Notes: generated from the letters alone by a model not told the origin. DNA of 64,000 nt from Vogesella aquatica (GCF_028548455.1 NZ_JAQQLF010000001.1:62001-126000), one strand, 5' to 3'; shown: positions 26,950-36,084, counted from the stretch's first letter. Translations and numbers: made by a program.

Positions 26950-28149
26950 ATGACCACCACCCACCTGTCGCTTGCCAACGCCCGCGCGCTGCACCTCGCC
27001 GCCCAGGGCCTGCTCACCCCGCCACGGCGCAAGGCCAGCCGCGACGACGTGCTGGCCGCCATCCGCCGCATGGCACTGCTGCAGATCGACACCATCAGCG
27101 TGGTGGCGCGCAGCCCCTATCTGGTGCTGTACAGCCGCCTGGGCCACTACGACCCGGCCTGGCTGGACAGCCTGCTGGCCGACGGTGCGCTGTTCGAGTA
27201 CTGGGCACACGAAGCCTGCTTCGTGCCGGTGGAAGACTACCGCCTGCTGCGCCACCGCATGCTGGACCCGGCGGCCATGGGCTGGAAGTACTCGGTCAGC
27301 TGGATGGACAAACACCGCGCCGACATCGACCAGCTGCTGGCGCATATCCGCCAGCACGGCCCGGTGCGCTCGCGCGACTTTGCACGCCAGGGCGGCAAGG
27401 GCAATGGCTGGTGGGACTGGAAGCCGGAAAAACGCCATCTGGAAGTGCTGTTCACCAGCGGCCAGCTGATGGTGCGCCAGCGCGAAAACTTCCAGCGCGT
27501 GTACGACCTGGCCGAGCGTGTATTGCCGCACTGGGACGACGCGCAGCACCTGCCCACACCTGCCAGCGCACGCCACGACATGATACGCGCCAGCTGCCGT
27601 GCGCTGGGCCTGGTGCAAGCTGGCTGGGTGGGCGACTACTACCGGCTGCGCGGCAAGGTCAGCGCTACCGAGCTGGCGCCGTTGGTCGACAGCGGCGAGC
27701 TGCTGCCGGTACAGGTAGAAGGGCTGAAGGGCGACAGCTACGTGCACCACAGCCTGCAAGACGCGCTAAGGTTGGCCGCAGACGGCCAGCTGAAAGCCAG
27801 CGCCTGCAGCGTGCTGTCGCCGTTCGACCCGGTGGTGTGGCACCGCGCGCGCGCCAGCCAGCTGTTCGGCTTTGATTACCGCATCGAGTGCTACACCCCG
27901 GCGCCCAAACGCCAGTACGGCTACTTTGTGCTGCCGCTGTTGGTACGCGGCCAACTGGTGGGGCGGCTGGACGCCAAGGCGCACCGCGCGCAGGGCGTGT
28001 TCGAGGTGAAAGCGCTGTACCTGGAACCCGGCATCAAACCCGGCAAACGTCTGCAGCAGGACATCCTGAAAGCGCTACAGCAGTGCGCCGACTGGCACGG
28101 CACGCCGCAATTGCGCTTTGGCCGCGTGCCGGATGGCTGGCTTGTGTAA
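26950..28149 (+). CDS. ycaQ: AlkX/YcaQ-type DNA glycosylase (winged-helix HTH_42 family)
   Basis: A 399-residue protein of the AlkZ/AlkX (HTH_42, YcaQ) superfamily, which excises alkylated purines and unhooks interstrand crosslinks. Tandem winged helices occupy the sequence. The catalytic Q-x-D motif is LLQIDTI (Gln45, Asp47), which marks the AlkX branch rather than the QxQ of AlkZ. Other family blocks are RSPYLVLYSRLG, LFEYWAHEACFVP (about 81-93), LSPFDPVVWHR (about 290-300) and KRQYGYFVLPLL. The ATG at 26950 lies within TTGCCATGACC, with no strong ribosome site. Divergent from the ABC exporter. Confidence 0.88.
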   Translation: MTTTHLSLANARALHLAAQGLLTPPRRKASRDDVLAAIRRMALLQIDTISVVARSPYLVLYSRLGHYDPAWLDSLLADGALFEYWAHEACFVPVEDYRLLRHRMLDPAAMGWKYSVSWMDKHRADIDQLLAHIRQHGPVRSRDFARQGGKGNGWWDWKPEKRHLEVLFTSGQLMVRQRENFQRVYDLAERVLPHWDDAQHLPTPASARHDMIRASCRALGLVQAGWVGDYYRLRGKVSATELAPLVDSGELLPVQVEGLKGDSYVHHSLQDALRLAADGQLKASACSVLSPFDPVVWHRARASQLFGFDYRIECYTPAPKRQYGYFVLPLLVRGQLVGRLDAKAHRAQGVFEVKALYLEPGIKPGKRLQQDILKALQQCADWHGTPQLRFGRVPDGWLV

Positions 28150-28359
28150 CAACTTACATGGTCCCCCTGCGCCAGACACCACCGGAAGCGGCTTTCGATG
28201 GCGAATGGGCCGCGGCAGGTAACACGGTGTATCCGTGTGCTTGATGCCCGATACATCAGGCAACACGGCGCTAACAGACGGCGCCAGGGCAGCGGCCTAT
28301 CATGCAGCTCATGGAAACGCTGCATGGTGTGGCGCCCTCTCCAAGCAAAGGAATGGATG

Positions 28360-28563
28360 ATGAAAAAACTGACCGCCCTGGCCGTCGCCGCCACCCTGGC
28401 CCTGACCTCTGTTGCCGGCTTTGCCGCTGATGCCAAAGCCCCTGCCAGCGCCCCGGCTGCCAAAGCGGCTCCGGCCAAAAAGGCCGAGCACGCCAAGAAA
28501 GCCGCCCACAAGCAAGAACACCACAAGCATGCTGCCAAAAAAGCAGCATCCGCTGCCAAGTAA
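28360..28563 (+). CDS. Small secreted Ala/Lys/His-rich protein
   Basis: A 67-residue precursor with a clear signal peptide (MKKLTALAVAATLALTSVAG, cleavage after FAA). The mature part of about 45 residues is built almost wholly of Ala, Lys, Pro and His (AKAPASAPAAKAAPAKKAEH, then HKQEHHKH). An AAAGGA ribosome site lies 7 nt before the ATG; an adjacent in-frame ATG at 28357 is also possible. Such short basic, His-bearing periplasmic proteins are frequent in Neisseriales and Burkholderiales but uncharacterised. Polyanion or metal binding can be imagined; no function is claimed. Confidence 0.75.
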   Translation: MKKLTALAVAATLALTSVAGFAADAKAPASAPAAKAAPAKKAEHAKKAAHKQEHHKHAAKKAASAAK

Positions 28564-28593
28564 TCCTGTGTAGCGCAAACCGTCTCTATTCCC

Positions 28594-28619
28594 GCCCGGC
28601 CCTGCGCCGGGCTTTTTTT
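28594..28619 (+). terminator. Intrinsic terminator of the Ala/Lys-rich protein gene
   Basis: Stem GCCCGGC (28594-28600) / GCCGGGC (28606-28612) followed by seven T. Confidence 0.85.
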
Positions 28620-29136
28620 ATGGCCAGGGCAGTGGCGTTATACCGGGCAGCGCCTGGCGGCCCACCTGCAGCACCGGGCAGTTCACCACCAGCTCCAGCG
28701 GCTCCAGCCGCACATCGCCAGCGTCTTCTGCCGCCAGCACCTCGTCCACCGAGCGCAGCTCGCGCACGCTACGCCCCGGCTTCCAGTGCACCATGATCAC
28801 GTCCCACAGCGGCGAGTACGCACGGTCATGGTTGGCCGCACCCAAAGGCTGCGGGATGGACGGCAACACGCTGGGCTGGGCGGCAAACTTGTAGATGCGG
28901 TCCAGCACCGAGCGCGGGTTGGGCTCGTGGCGGCTTAGCGGCAAGGCGTTGGCCAGCCGTGGCACCAGGTTGGCCGCATTGTCGATGGCGGCGTCCGCGC
29001 GCGAGGCGTCGGTGGTGAGGTACCACACCGGCTGGCCGTCAAACCAGCCCTGGCGCACCGGTACCGCCAGCGTGGGCTGGGCCACAGCCCAGCTACTGCA
29101 CAGTGCCAGCAAGCCGGCTAACAACAGGTTTTTCAT
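28618..29136 (-). CDS. Secreted protein of unknown function
   Basis: A 172-residue protein with a signal peptide (MKNLLLAGLLALCSSWAVAQ). The mature part contains VPVRQGWFDGQPVWYLTTDAS (residues about 27-47), AANLVPRLANALP, a VLDRIYKFAAQPSVLPSIPQ stretch and YSPLWDVIMVHWKPG (about 107-121), ending LELVVNCPVLQVG with one Cys. The blocks look like a conserved domain with aromatic-rich strands, but I do not recognise the family. It overlaps the rarD stop by 4 bp (ATGA type), so the two form one transcription unit. Confidence 0.75.
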   Translation of the reverse strand: MKNLLLAGLLALCSSWAVAQPTLAVPVRQGWFDGQPVWYLTTDASRADAAIDNAANLVPRLANALPLSRHEPNPRSVLDRIYKFAAQPSVLPSIPQPLGAANHDRAYSPLWDVIMVHWKPGRSVRELRSVDEVLAAEDAGDVRLEPLELVVNCPVLQVGRQALPGITPLPWP

Positions 29137-30053
29137 GCGGGGCCCCGCCGTGAAAGCGCCAGCTTGCGCTGCTGGCGCAGGGTATGAATGGCAATCAGCA
29201 AAATCGCGCCCCAGATCGGGCCATAGGTGAGCAGGCCATCCGCCCCCAGCGGCTCGCCCAGAAAGGCGATGGCCAGCACAAACAGCAGCGCCGGCTCCAC
29301 ATAGCCCAGCAGCCCCCACAAGCCCATCGGCAGCAGGTGGCTGGCGGCGATATTGCACAGCAGCGCGATGGAGCTGAGGATGCCCAGGCCGGGCAGCAGC
29401 CACCAGAAGCGGGCCTCTTCCAGCACGCCCCAGCCGGCCGGCCCCAGCCACAGCAGCATGGCCAGCGCCACCGGGAACATCAGCGCCATTTCCAGCGCAA
29501 AGCCGCACACCGGGTCCAGCCCGCTCTTGCGGCGCAGCACAAAATACGGGGGGTAGCCCAGCACCACCAGCAGCGTGGGCCAGGCGATGGCACGCGTCAG
29601 CCACAGCTCGTGCAATACGCCCAGCAGCGCCAATACCACCGCGATGGCCTGCAGCCGGTACAGCCGCTCGCCGTACAGCAGACGCCCCACCAATACCATC
29701 ACCAACGGCGCCAGAAAATAGCCCATCGACACCGCCATCACCTGGCCGTGCAGCGGCGCCCACAAAAACAGCCACAGCTGTACCCCCATCAGCGCGGCCA
29801 TGCCGGCCACGGCCGCCAGCAGCGGCGGCTGGCGCCACATGCGTTGCCAGCTGTCGGCAAACGCCTGGCGCTTGCCGGTGAGCAGCACGATCAGTAACAC
29901 ACCCGGCAGCGTGCACAGGATGCGCCAGGCAAAGATGCCCAGGCCATCCAGCGGCCGCAGCTGGGTAACGTAGGCGGGCAACAGCGAAAACAGCAACGAG
30001 GCGCTGATCGACAGCGCAATGCCGCGCCCGGACGGCGCGTGGGGGGTAGTCAT
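29133..30053 (-). CDS. rarD: RarD-family EamA permease
   Basis: A 306-residue inner-membrane protein with ten predicted helices. It matches RarD through GIALSISASLLFSLLPAYV near the N-terminus, AWRILCTLPGV, NWQLW-like GVQLWLFLWAPLHGQVMAVSMGYFLAPL (about 108-135, with the GYF of RarD), LYGERLYRLQ and ILLCNIAASHLLPMGLWGLLGYVEPALL (about 230-258). Substrate unknown; RarD was linked to chloramphenicol resistance. Start at the ATG at 30053; a longer upstream reading has no support. Co-transcribed with the downstream secreted protein. Confidence 0.88.
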   Translation of the reverse strand: MTTPHAPSGRGIALSISASLLFSLLPAYVTQLRPLDGLGIFAWRILCTLPGVLLIVLLTGKRQAFADSWQRMWRQPPLLAAVAGMAALMGVQLWLFLWAPLHGQVMAVSMGYFLAPLVMVLVGRLLYGERLYRLQAIAVVLALLGVLHELWLTRAIAWPTLLVVLGYPPYFVLRRKSGLDPVCGFALEMALMFPVALAMLLWLGPAGWGVLEEARFWWLLPGLGILSSIALLCNIAASHLLPMGLWGLLGYVEPALLFVLAIAFLGEPLGADGLLTYGPIWGAILLIAIHTLRQQRKLALSRRGPA

Positions 30054-30136
30054 ATCGAATCCCGAGTGAATACCCGGTGATAGTGCCGCAAATGGCGGCT
30101 GGCTGCCAGCCACCGCCCACCGTCAGCGCCGCCGGT

Positions 30137-31039
30137 TCAGGCCTGGTCGGCCAGTGCGGCGGCGATGCGCGGCAGCAGGAAGTCGATCAGCACCGTGTAC
30201 TTGCGCGGCATCGGCTGGCGGTAGGGATAGACCAGAAACACCGGCCAGCGCTCGCCGCGCCAGTCCGGCAACACGTGCTGCAGCTCGCCGCGACGGCAAG
30301 CCGGTGCCGCCATGTAATGCGGCAGCACGCTGATACCATAACCTGCCACGCACAGGCTGAGAGCGACAATATATGCACCGGAATGGGTACGTGCCGGGCC
30401 TGGCTGCAATACACAGGTATCGTCACCGCGCACCAGCGTCAGCTGTTCGCCATTTTCATGGCTGAGCAAGCCATACTGCAGCAGCTGGTCCGGGTGTTGC
30501 GGCCAACCATGTTGTTGCAGAAAGGCCGGGCTGGCGTACAGCCCCTCCTCTACCCAGCCTGCGGGGCGCGCCACTAGCGAGTCGTCGTGCACCTTGCGCA
30601 TGCGCAGGCAGAAATCCAGCACGTCGGCGATGGGGTCTTGCACGCGGTTGTCCACGTCCAGCCGTAGCTGCAAGCCGGGCTGCTGCTGCCCCAGCTCGCC
30701 CAGCAACGGCGCCAGCATCGGCGCCATCGATACCGAGGTCGACAACGCCAGCGGGCCTTCCACCGCACACTGCGCGCTATCGACCGCGTGCTGCATGCGC
30801 TCCAGCGCCTGGCGCATGGCGCGGGCGTGCGGCAGCAGCTGCTGGCCGGCCTCGGTCAGCGCAAGCCGACGCGTGGTGCGCAATACCAGCACCGCGCCCA
30901 GCTGCTTTTCCAGCGCCTTCAGCCGCAGGCTGACCAGGCTGCGGGTACAGCCCAGCGCCTCGGCGGCGGCCGTCAGGCTACCCAGGCGGGCAATCGCCTC
31001 GAACACCAGCACGTCGTCCGGCAGCGGCATTGTTTTCAT
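30137..31039 (-). CDS. LysR-family transcriptional regulator
   Basis: A 300-residue LysR regulator. The winged helix-turn-helix is at about 8-65 (FEAIARLGSLTAAAEALGCTR, LKALEKQLGAVLVLRTTRRLALTEAG). The effector domain from about 92 begins GPLALSTSVSMAPMLAPLL and contains VEEGLYASPAFL and the GYGISVLPHYMA stretch (about 234-245). Its family branch (PF03466, CrgA-like) often controls an adjacent gene. Here the neighbours are rarD (same strand, 83 bp downstream) and a short divergent ORF. Target unknown. Confidence 0.9.
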   Translation of the reverse strand: MKTMPLPDDVLVFEAIARLGSLTAAAEALGCTRSLVSLRLKALEKQLGAVLVLRTTRRLALTEAGQQLLPHARAMRQALERMQHAVDSAQCAVEGPLALSTSVSMAPMLAPLLGELGQQQPGLQLRLDVDNRVQDPIADVLDFCLRMRKVHDDSLVARPAGWVEEGLYASPAFLQQHGWPQHPDQLLQYGLLSHENGEQLTLVRGDDTCVLQPGPARTHSGAYIVALSLCVAGYGISVLPHYMAAPACRRGELQHVLPDWRGERWPVFLVYPYRQPMPRKYTVLIDFLLPRIAAALADQA

Positions 31040-31133
31040 TGGCTTGACAATATGGTGAGCGTTAACGGGTTTATCGGCAGCAAGTGGCTGATTAAGCTGA
31101 CTTCATCGCCAATCATTCAACAATGAGCATGCC

Positions 31134-31274
31134 ATGAAACTGCTACGCCGCCTATTCGCCTATTGCTTTACCCCGGTCTATCACACGCTGTGCCGCCACA
31201 GCGACAGCCTGGGCTGCCGCCAGCAACGCCTGCTGGACGACGCGCGCGAACGCGTGCGCCGCACGCTGCTATAA
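31134..31274 (+). CDS. Short basic protein of 46 residues, hypothetical
   Basis: An ATG at 31134 opens a 46-codon frame: MKLLRRLFAYCFTPVYHTLC at the N-terminus and a basic, charged C-terminus (LLDDARERVRRTLL). It has a hydrophobic N-terminal segment, three Cys and many Arg. The upstream ribosome site is weak. It lies divergent from the LysR gene, where LysR targets often sit, and 53 bp before the DOPA-dioxygenase-like gene. Coding status is uncertain and I do not recognise a family. Confidence 0.4.
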   Translation: MKLLRRLFAYCFTPVYHTLCRHSDSLGCRQQRLLDDARERVRRTLL

Positions 31275-31326
31275 AAGGTGGCCAAGGTGCGATAACATCG
31301 CGCCAAACTCACATCACACGCACACA

Positions 31327-31662
31327 ATGACTACCATTTACCACGCCCACGTTTATTTTCTGCCAGAACAAAGCGCACAAGCGGCCACCCTGCACGCCAC
31401 GCTGGCGCCGCGCCTGCCGGCCGGCTGCTGGCTGGGGCGGCTGATCGGGCGCGAAGTGGGCCCGCATACGCGGCCGATGTTCGAGATCGACTTTGCCGAG
31501 GCGCTGCTGCCGGCCGTCACCGCCTTGCTGGAACAATACCGCGACGGCCTGCCGGTGCTGCTGCACCCGGAGCTGGACAACGAAGTGACTGGCCACACCA
31601 CGGCAGCACGCTGGCTGGGCGAACCGCTGCCGCTGAAGCTGCACACGCTACGCGGCGCCTAA
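31327..31662 (+). CDS. DOPA 4,5-dioxygenase family protein
   Basis: A 111-residue protein of the COG3805/DOPA_dioxygen family. It starts YHAHVYFLPEQSAQA (residues 5-19) with the metal-binding His pair, then GPHTRPMFEIDFA (about 45-57, third His), LPVLLHPELDNEVTGHTTAARWLGEPLPL (about 77-105, including HPELDNEVTGHT). Bacterial members cleave catechols such as L-DOPA, or act in compound degradation, but most are untested. Its stop overlaps the convergent DUF1003 gene by 4 bp. Confidence 0.85.
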   Translation: MTTIYHAHVYFLPEQSAQAATLHATLAPRLPAGCWLGRLIGREVGPHTRPMFEIDFAEALLPAVTALLEQYRDGLPVLLHPELDNEVTGHTTAARWLGEPLPLKLHTLRGA

Positions 31663-32258
31663 TTGGCGCCGGCGTCGGGCTGCGCTGGTGCGCTATCCGG
31701 CGACGCCGGCGCAGCTGCATTAGCCTGGCGCAGTTGTTCGCGCTGCGCCTGCTTGATCAGGTCCAGGTCGGACAGCACTTCCCAGGTCAGGTGGTCCATG
31801 CGCTTGTGCAGGCTGTCGATCGCCGCCTCGGACTTCAGGTTGACCTCGAAGTCGCGGATCATGGTCATGCGGTCACGGGCGGTCTGGCGGTTTTGCGACA
31901 TCATGATGATGGGTGCCTGGATGGCGGCCAGCATCGACAGCATCAGGTTCAGGAAAATGTACGGGTAGGGGTCGAACGCCTTGGTGCCCAGCAGCTCGCT
32001 GTTGATGAACGCCCAGCCGAACAGGAAGCTGGCGAAAATCATGATGAAGGTCCACGAGCCGCCAAACTCGGCCACGCGGTCGGCCAGCCGCTCGCCCAGC
32101 GTCGGGCCGTGGTCGGGCAGCGCCTGTTCCGGCCGCACCGACTGCAGCTTGCGCGAGATGCGCATCAGCGCCTGCAGCTCGCGGTTGGCCAGCCCGCTCA
32201 CGCCGGTATGCAGCAGGTGTTCTGCCAGGTATTGGATATCCTTGCCGTGATCATTCAT
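31659..32258 (-). CDS. DUF1003 membrane protein
   Basis: A 199-residue protein starting MNDHGKDIQYLAEHLLHTGV at the ATG at 32258. The DUF1003 core spans about 55-160: ERLADRVAEFGGSWTFIMIFA, a first membrane helix, FDPYPYIFLNLMLSMLAAIQAPIIMMSQNRQ (about 94-124, second helix), and RDRMTMIRDFEVNLKSE. An Ala/Pro-rich tail follows. This family is widespread and uncharacterised. It ends convergently with the DOPA-dioxygenase-like gene and is followed upstream by the ppc terminator region. Confidence 0.9.
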   Translation of the reverse strand: MNDHGKDIQYLAEHLLHTGVSGLANRELQALMRISRKLQSVRPEQALPDHGPTLGERLADRVAEFGGSWTFIMIFASFLFGWAFINSELLGTKAFDPYPYIFLNLMLSMLAAIQAPIIMMSQNRQTARDRMTMIRDFEVNLKSEAAIDSLHKRMDHLTWEVLSDLDLIKQAQREQLRQANAAAPASPDSAPAQPDAGAN

Positions 32259-32353
32259 CGCCGCGCCCTCCGCTGTGTAAGCAACGATTATCCGCAGCCC
32301 CGCCGCCCGCCGACAGGTGCCAAATGTCACACCGTGTAACGCACCGTAGCCAT

Positions 32354-32382
32354 AAAAAAACCGGCCCGCACACGCGGACCGG
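32354..32382 (-). terminator. Intrinsic terminator of ppc
   Basis: On the minus strand CCGGTCCGC (32382-32374) pairs with GCGGGCCGG (32369-32361) including one G-U pair, then seven T (32360-32354). It lies just beyond the stop codon and one copy of the 10-mer. Confidence 0.8.
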
Positions 32383-32406
32383 CTTGGTCTTGCCCTGCGG
32401 CCAACC

Positions 32407-35115
32407 TTAGCCGCTGTTGCGCAGGCCGGCGGAGATGCCGTTGATGGTGAGGTGGATGGCGTACAGCGCGGCCTCGTCGTCCGGCTCCTGGCGCAGGCGC
32501 TGCAGCAGCTTCACCTGCAGCAGGTTCAGCGCGTCCAGATAGGGCAGGCGGGTATCCAGGCTGCGTGCCAGCGTGGGGTTGCCCTGCAGCAGCTTGTCCT
32601 GGCCGGTGATGGCAAAGAACGCCGCCAGCGTCTTGTCGAACTCGGCCTGCAGGCCGCCAAACAGGCGGTCGGCCAGCGCATCGTCGCCCACCAGCGCGGC
32701 GTAGCGGCGCGCGATCTGCAGGTCGGCCTTGGCCAGTACCTGTTCCATATTGGACAGCATCACCTGGAAGAACGGCGACTGGCGGTACAGCGCCTGCAGC
32801 TGCGCCAGGCCGGCGTCGTTACCGTGCGCGGCCAGGTAGGCAGACACCGCGCTACCGAAACCGTACCAGCCCGGCAGCATCACCCGCGATTGCGACCACG
32901 AGAACACCCATGGAATGGCGCGCAGGTCCTTGATACTGGCCAGCGCCTTGCGCGAGGCCGGGCGGCTGCCAATGTTGAGCTTGGCAATGGCGCTGATCGG
33001 CGTGGCTTCCATGAAGTACTGCATGAAGCCGTCCGACTCTACCAGCGCGCGGTAGGTGCGGTAGGCGTGGCCGGACAGCTCGGCCAGCACGCTCTCGTCG
33101 GTATCCTGCTGGCTGCCCTGGCTCAGCGTGGCTTCCAGCGTGGCCGCTACCAGCGCCTCCAGGTTGCGGGTGGCGTTGTCCGGGTCGGCAAACTTGGCGG
33201 TAATGATCTCGCCCTGCTCGGTAATGCGGATGCGGCCAACCACGGTGCCGGCCGGCTGCGCCATGATGGCTTCGTACGACGGGCCACCGCCGCGGCCAAC
33301 CGAACCGCCACGGCCGTGGAACAGGCGCATCTTCACCCCGGCGGCGTCGAACACGCGCACCAGGCGCTGCTCGGCCTGGTACAGCTCCCACTGGCTGGTG
33401 AGGTAGCCGCCGTCTTTGTTGCTGTCGGAATAGCCCAGCATCACTTCCTGCACGCTGCCGCGGCTTTTCAGCAGCTGCTGGTACCACGGCAGCGCAAACA
33501 GCTGCTGCATGATGGCGGCCGAGGCGTCCAGGTCGGCAATGGTTTCGAATAGCGGCACCAGGTTCAGGCTGATACTCGGTACACCGCCATCCAGCCGCAG
33601 CAGACCGCTTTCCTTGGCCAGCAGCGCCAGCGCCAGGATGTCGGACACGCTGGCGCAGTTGGAAATAATGCACTGGGCGATGGCACCCTGGCCGAACTGC
33701 TGCTGCACCAGCGCCGCTTCGCGGAAGATGGCCAGCTCCTTTTCGCTGTCGGCGCTATAGCTGAGGAAGGGCGAGTACAGCAGGCGCGGCGTGGCCAGCT
33801 CGCGCAGCAGCACGCGCACGCGGGCGGCTTCGTCCAGCGCGGCGTAGTGTTCCAGATTGGCGTGGGCAAACAGCTCGCCTACGACACCAGCGTGCTTTTC
33901 GGCGTGCTGGCGCAGGTCCAGCGGCATCAGGTAGAAGCCGAACACGTCCACCGCACGCGCCAGCTTGCCCAGGCGGCCGTACACCAGCAAGGCGCTGCCG
34001 TTGGCGGCCAGCGAGTCGCGCAGCGCGGCCAGGTCGGCCTGCAGCGCGTCGGTATCGGGGTAGGCGTCGCCGGCGGTCCAGCGGCCGCGTAATGGCAAGC
34101 CAAGCTTGGCCGCGGTGGCGGACAGGCGGCCTTCGATGGTGGCCAGCGCCAGGCGGTACGGCTCTTCGCGGCGGCTGATGGCGGCGTCGGGCGACACGGC
34201 GGCCAGCGCGGCGACGGCAGGCGACACGCGGATGTGGCGCGACGACAGCGACAGCTCACGGTACAGGCCGGCCAGCTCGTAGAAATAGTGCTTGAACGCC
34301 ACCTCGGCCTGGCGGGTAATGGCGTGACGCAGCACGCCGGCGTCTACGTTTGGGTTGCCGTCGCGGTCGCCGCCGATCCAGCTGCCTACGCGCAGGAAGG
34401 ACGGTATCGCCGCGTCCTGGCCCCACAGCTCGCGCATCTGGCGGCCCAGGCGCTCGTACAGCGCCGGAATGGCCTGGAAGAACGACAGCGGGTGGTAGGC
34501 CACGCCGTTTTCGATCTCGTCGGCCACCGTCATCTTGAACGGACGGATTTCGGTGGTTTGCCACAGCGTGTGGATGACGCGCTGCAGCTTGGCCTCGACT
34601 TCGGTTTCCTCTTCCGGCGTGATGTCAGGCGAGGACAGCTGCTGCAGGAACTTGCGCACGGCGCGGTGGCCGTCCAGCACGCTCTGGCGCTGTACTTCGG
34701 TAGGGTGGGCGGTCAGCACGGCACTGACGCTAGCGTCCTGCAGCGCGGCGTTCAGGCTGGCAAAATCCACACCGTTTTCGTGCAGGCTGGCCAGCGCACG
34801 CGACAGGCTGCCGCGCTGCGGGGCGCTGCCGGCGCGCTGGTGGGCACGGCGGCGGCGGGCGTGGTGCAGGTCTTCGGCAATGTTGAACAGCTGCGAGTAC
34901 AAACCACAGGCGCGCACCAGCGCGGTGGTGGTGGCCGGCGACAGGCGCTCTACCAGCGCGTCGGCCTCGGCGTCGTGGCGCTGTGCGCCGCCGGGGATGG
35001 CGCGGATCTCGTCCACCACCTCGGCGCCTTCCTGTTCCAGCAGCAGCGCTTCCAGCAGGCGGTTCAGCCGTGCCAGGTCTTCGCGTAGCGGTAAATCCTT
35101 GTCCTGATCGTGCAT
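32407..35115 (-). CDS. ppc: Phosphoenolpyruvate carboxylase
   Basis: Carboxylates PEP to oxaloacetate to replenish the TCA cycle. The 902-residue protein has the catalytic VLTAHPTEVQRQSV (about 132-145, His), the GSWIGGDRDGNPNV motif (about 245-258), the GYSDSNKDGGYLTSQW stretch (about 560-575), FHGRGGSVGRGGGP (about 606-619) and the C-terminal TINGISAGLRNSG tail ending in the usual NTG-like residues. Full length, start at 35115. Divergent from the AEC permease. Its stop codon is followed immediately by TGCGGCCAAC, as in the ABC exporter gene. Confidence 0.98.
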   Translation of the reverse strand: MHDQDKDLPLREDLARLNRLLEALLLEQEGAEVVDEIRAIPGGAQRHDAEADALVERLSPATTTALVRACGLYSQLFNIAEDLHHARRRRAHQRAGSAPQRGSLSRALASLHENGVDFASLNAALQDASVSAVLTAHPTEVQRQSVLDGHRAVRKFLQQLSSPDITPEEETEVEAKLQRVIHTLWQTTEIRPFKMTVADEIENGVAYHPLSFFQAIPALYERLGRQMRELWGQDAAIPSFLRVGSWIGGDRDGNPNVDAGVLRHAITRQAEVAFKHYFYELAGLYRELSLSSRHIRVSPAVAALAAVSPDAAISRREEPYRLALATIEGRLSATAAKLGLPLRGRWTAGDAYPDTDALQADLAALRDSLAANGSALLVYGRLGKLARAVDVFGFYLMPLDLRQHAEKHAGVVGELFAHANLEHYAALDEAARVRVLLRELATPRLLYSPFLSYSADSEKELAIFREAALVQQQFGQGAIAQCIISNCASVSDILALALLAKESGLLRLDGGVPSISLNLVPLFETIADLDASAAIMQQLFALPWYQQLLKSRGSVQEVMLGYSDSNKDGGYLTSQWELYQAEQRLVRVFDAAGVKMRLFHGRGGSVGRGGGPSYEAIMAQPAGTVVGRIRITEQGEIITAKFADPDNATRNLEALVAATLEATLSQGSQQDTDESVLAELSGHAYRTYRALVESDGFMQYFMEATPISAIAKLNIGSRPASRKALASIKDLRAIPWVFSWSQSRVMLPGWYGFGSAVSAYLAAHGNDAGLAQLQALYRQSPFFQVMLSNMEQVLAKADLQIARRYAALVGDDALADRLFGGLQAEFDKTLAAFFAITGQDKLLQGNPTLARSLDTRLPYLDALNLLQVKLLQRLRQEPDDEAALYAIHLTINGISAGLRNSG

Positions 35116-35157
35116 ACTCTATTTCCCTAATATTTTATTGTGACAAACACTGCGAAG

Positions 35158-36060
35158 ATGGCCGGCATGGATACCGCCCTGATCCTCATTCCCGATTTCC
35201 TGCTCATCCTGTTCGGCTTTGCCCTGCGGCGCAGCGGCTGGCTGGCGCCTGCTTTCTGGGCGGAGGCCGAGAAATTCGTGTATTTCGTGCTGTTCCCGCC
35301 GCTGCTGTTCCGCGCGCTGGCGCGGGCACAGCTGGACCTGGCCGCCAGCCTGCCCATGTTGGCCGCAGGCCTGCTGTTTACCGCCAGCGCCTTTGTGCTG
35401 GGCAGCGCGGCCAAGCCGCTGTTCCGGCTGCCGCAGCCCAGCTTTGCCGCCGGTAACCAGGGCGCTTACCGCTTTAATACCTACGTCGGCTTTGCCGTGA
35501 TGGGCTCGCTGGCCGGCGAGCCCGGCATTGCCACCATCGCGCTGCTGTGCGGCAGCATGGTGCCGGTGGTGAACGTGATGGCGGTAGGCCAGCTGGCGCA
35601 CGGCAGCGAACGCGGCATGCTGTACGAGCTGCTGCGCAACCCCATCATCTGGGGCATCAGCAGCGGGCTGGCGGCCAACCTGGGCGGCCTGCACGTCCCG
35701 GCACCGCTGTTTGCCGCCATCGACCACCTGGCTGCCGCCGCGCTGCCGCTGGGGCTGATTACCGTGGGTGCCGGGCTGCGCTTTGCCGCGCTGCGCCGCC
35801 ACGCCGGCCCACTACTGTACTGGAACGCCATCAAACTGCTATTGCTACCCGCCATCGCCGTACTGGCCACCGGGCTTTTGGGCGTCAGCGGCCTGTACCG
35901 CCAGGCCGCGCTGGTGATGAGCATGCTGCCCACCGCTACCTCGGCCTATATCCTGGCCGTGCGCATGCAGGGCGACGGGGAGCTGGCGGCGGCGGTGGTC
36001 ACCACCTCGACACTGGCCGCCATGGTCACCATGCCGCTGATGCTGGCCTTACTGCTGTAA
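35158..36060 (+). CDS. AEC-family (auxin efflux carrier) permease
   Basis: A 300-residue inner-membrane protein with ten predicted helices in two five-helix halves. Characteristic blocks are IPDFLLILFGFALRRSGWL (about 11-29), FWAEAEKFVYFVLFPPLLF, GAYRFNTYVGFAVM, NVMAVGQLA, LLRNPIIWGISSGLAANL (about 160-177) and SMLPTATSAYILAVRM near 262-277. The bacterial AEC family includes malonate and other organic-anion carriers; the substrate is not determinable here. Translation may start at 35158 or 35167. Directly divergent from ppc, so shared control is possible. Confidence 0.85.
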   Translation: MAGMDTALILIPDFLLILFGFALRRSGWLAPAFWAEAEKFVYFVLFPPLLFRALARAQLDLAASLPMLAAGLLFTASAFVLGSAAKPLFRLPQPSFAAGNQGAYRFNTYVGFAVMGSLAGEPGIATIALLCGSMVPVVNVMAVGQLAHGSERGMLYELLRNPIIWGISSGLAANLGGLHVPAPLFAAIDHLAAAALPLGLITVGAGLRFAALRRHAGPLLYWNAIKLLLLPAIAVLATGLLGVSGLYRQAALVMSMLPTATSAYILAVRMQGDGELAAAVVTTSTLAAMVTMPLMLALLL

Positions 36061-36084
36061 TCCTGCCGCAAAAGTGGCGCACCG

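Noticed and set aside
28618-30120. A single 500-residue gene across the rarD region
   Set aside because: Only its C-terminal 172 residues, from the ATG at 29136, form a protein with a signal peptide; the upstream part is the wrong frame of rarD.
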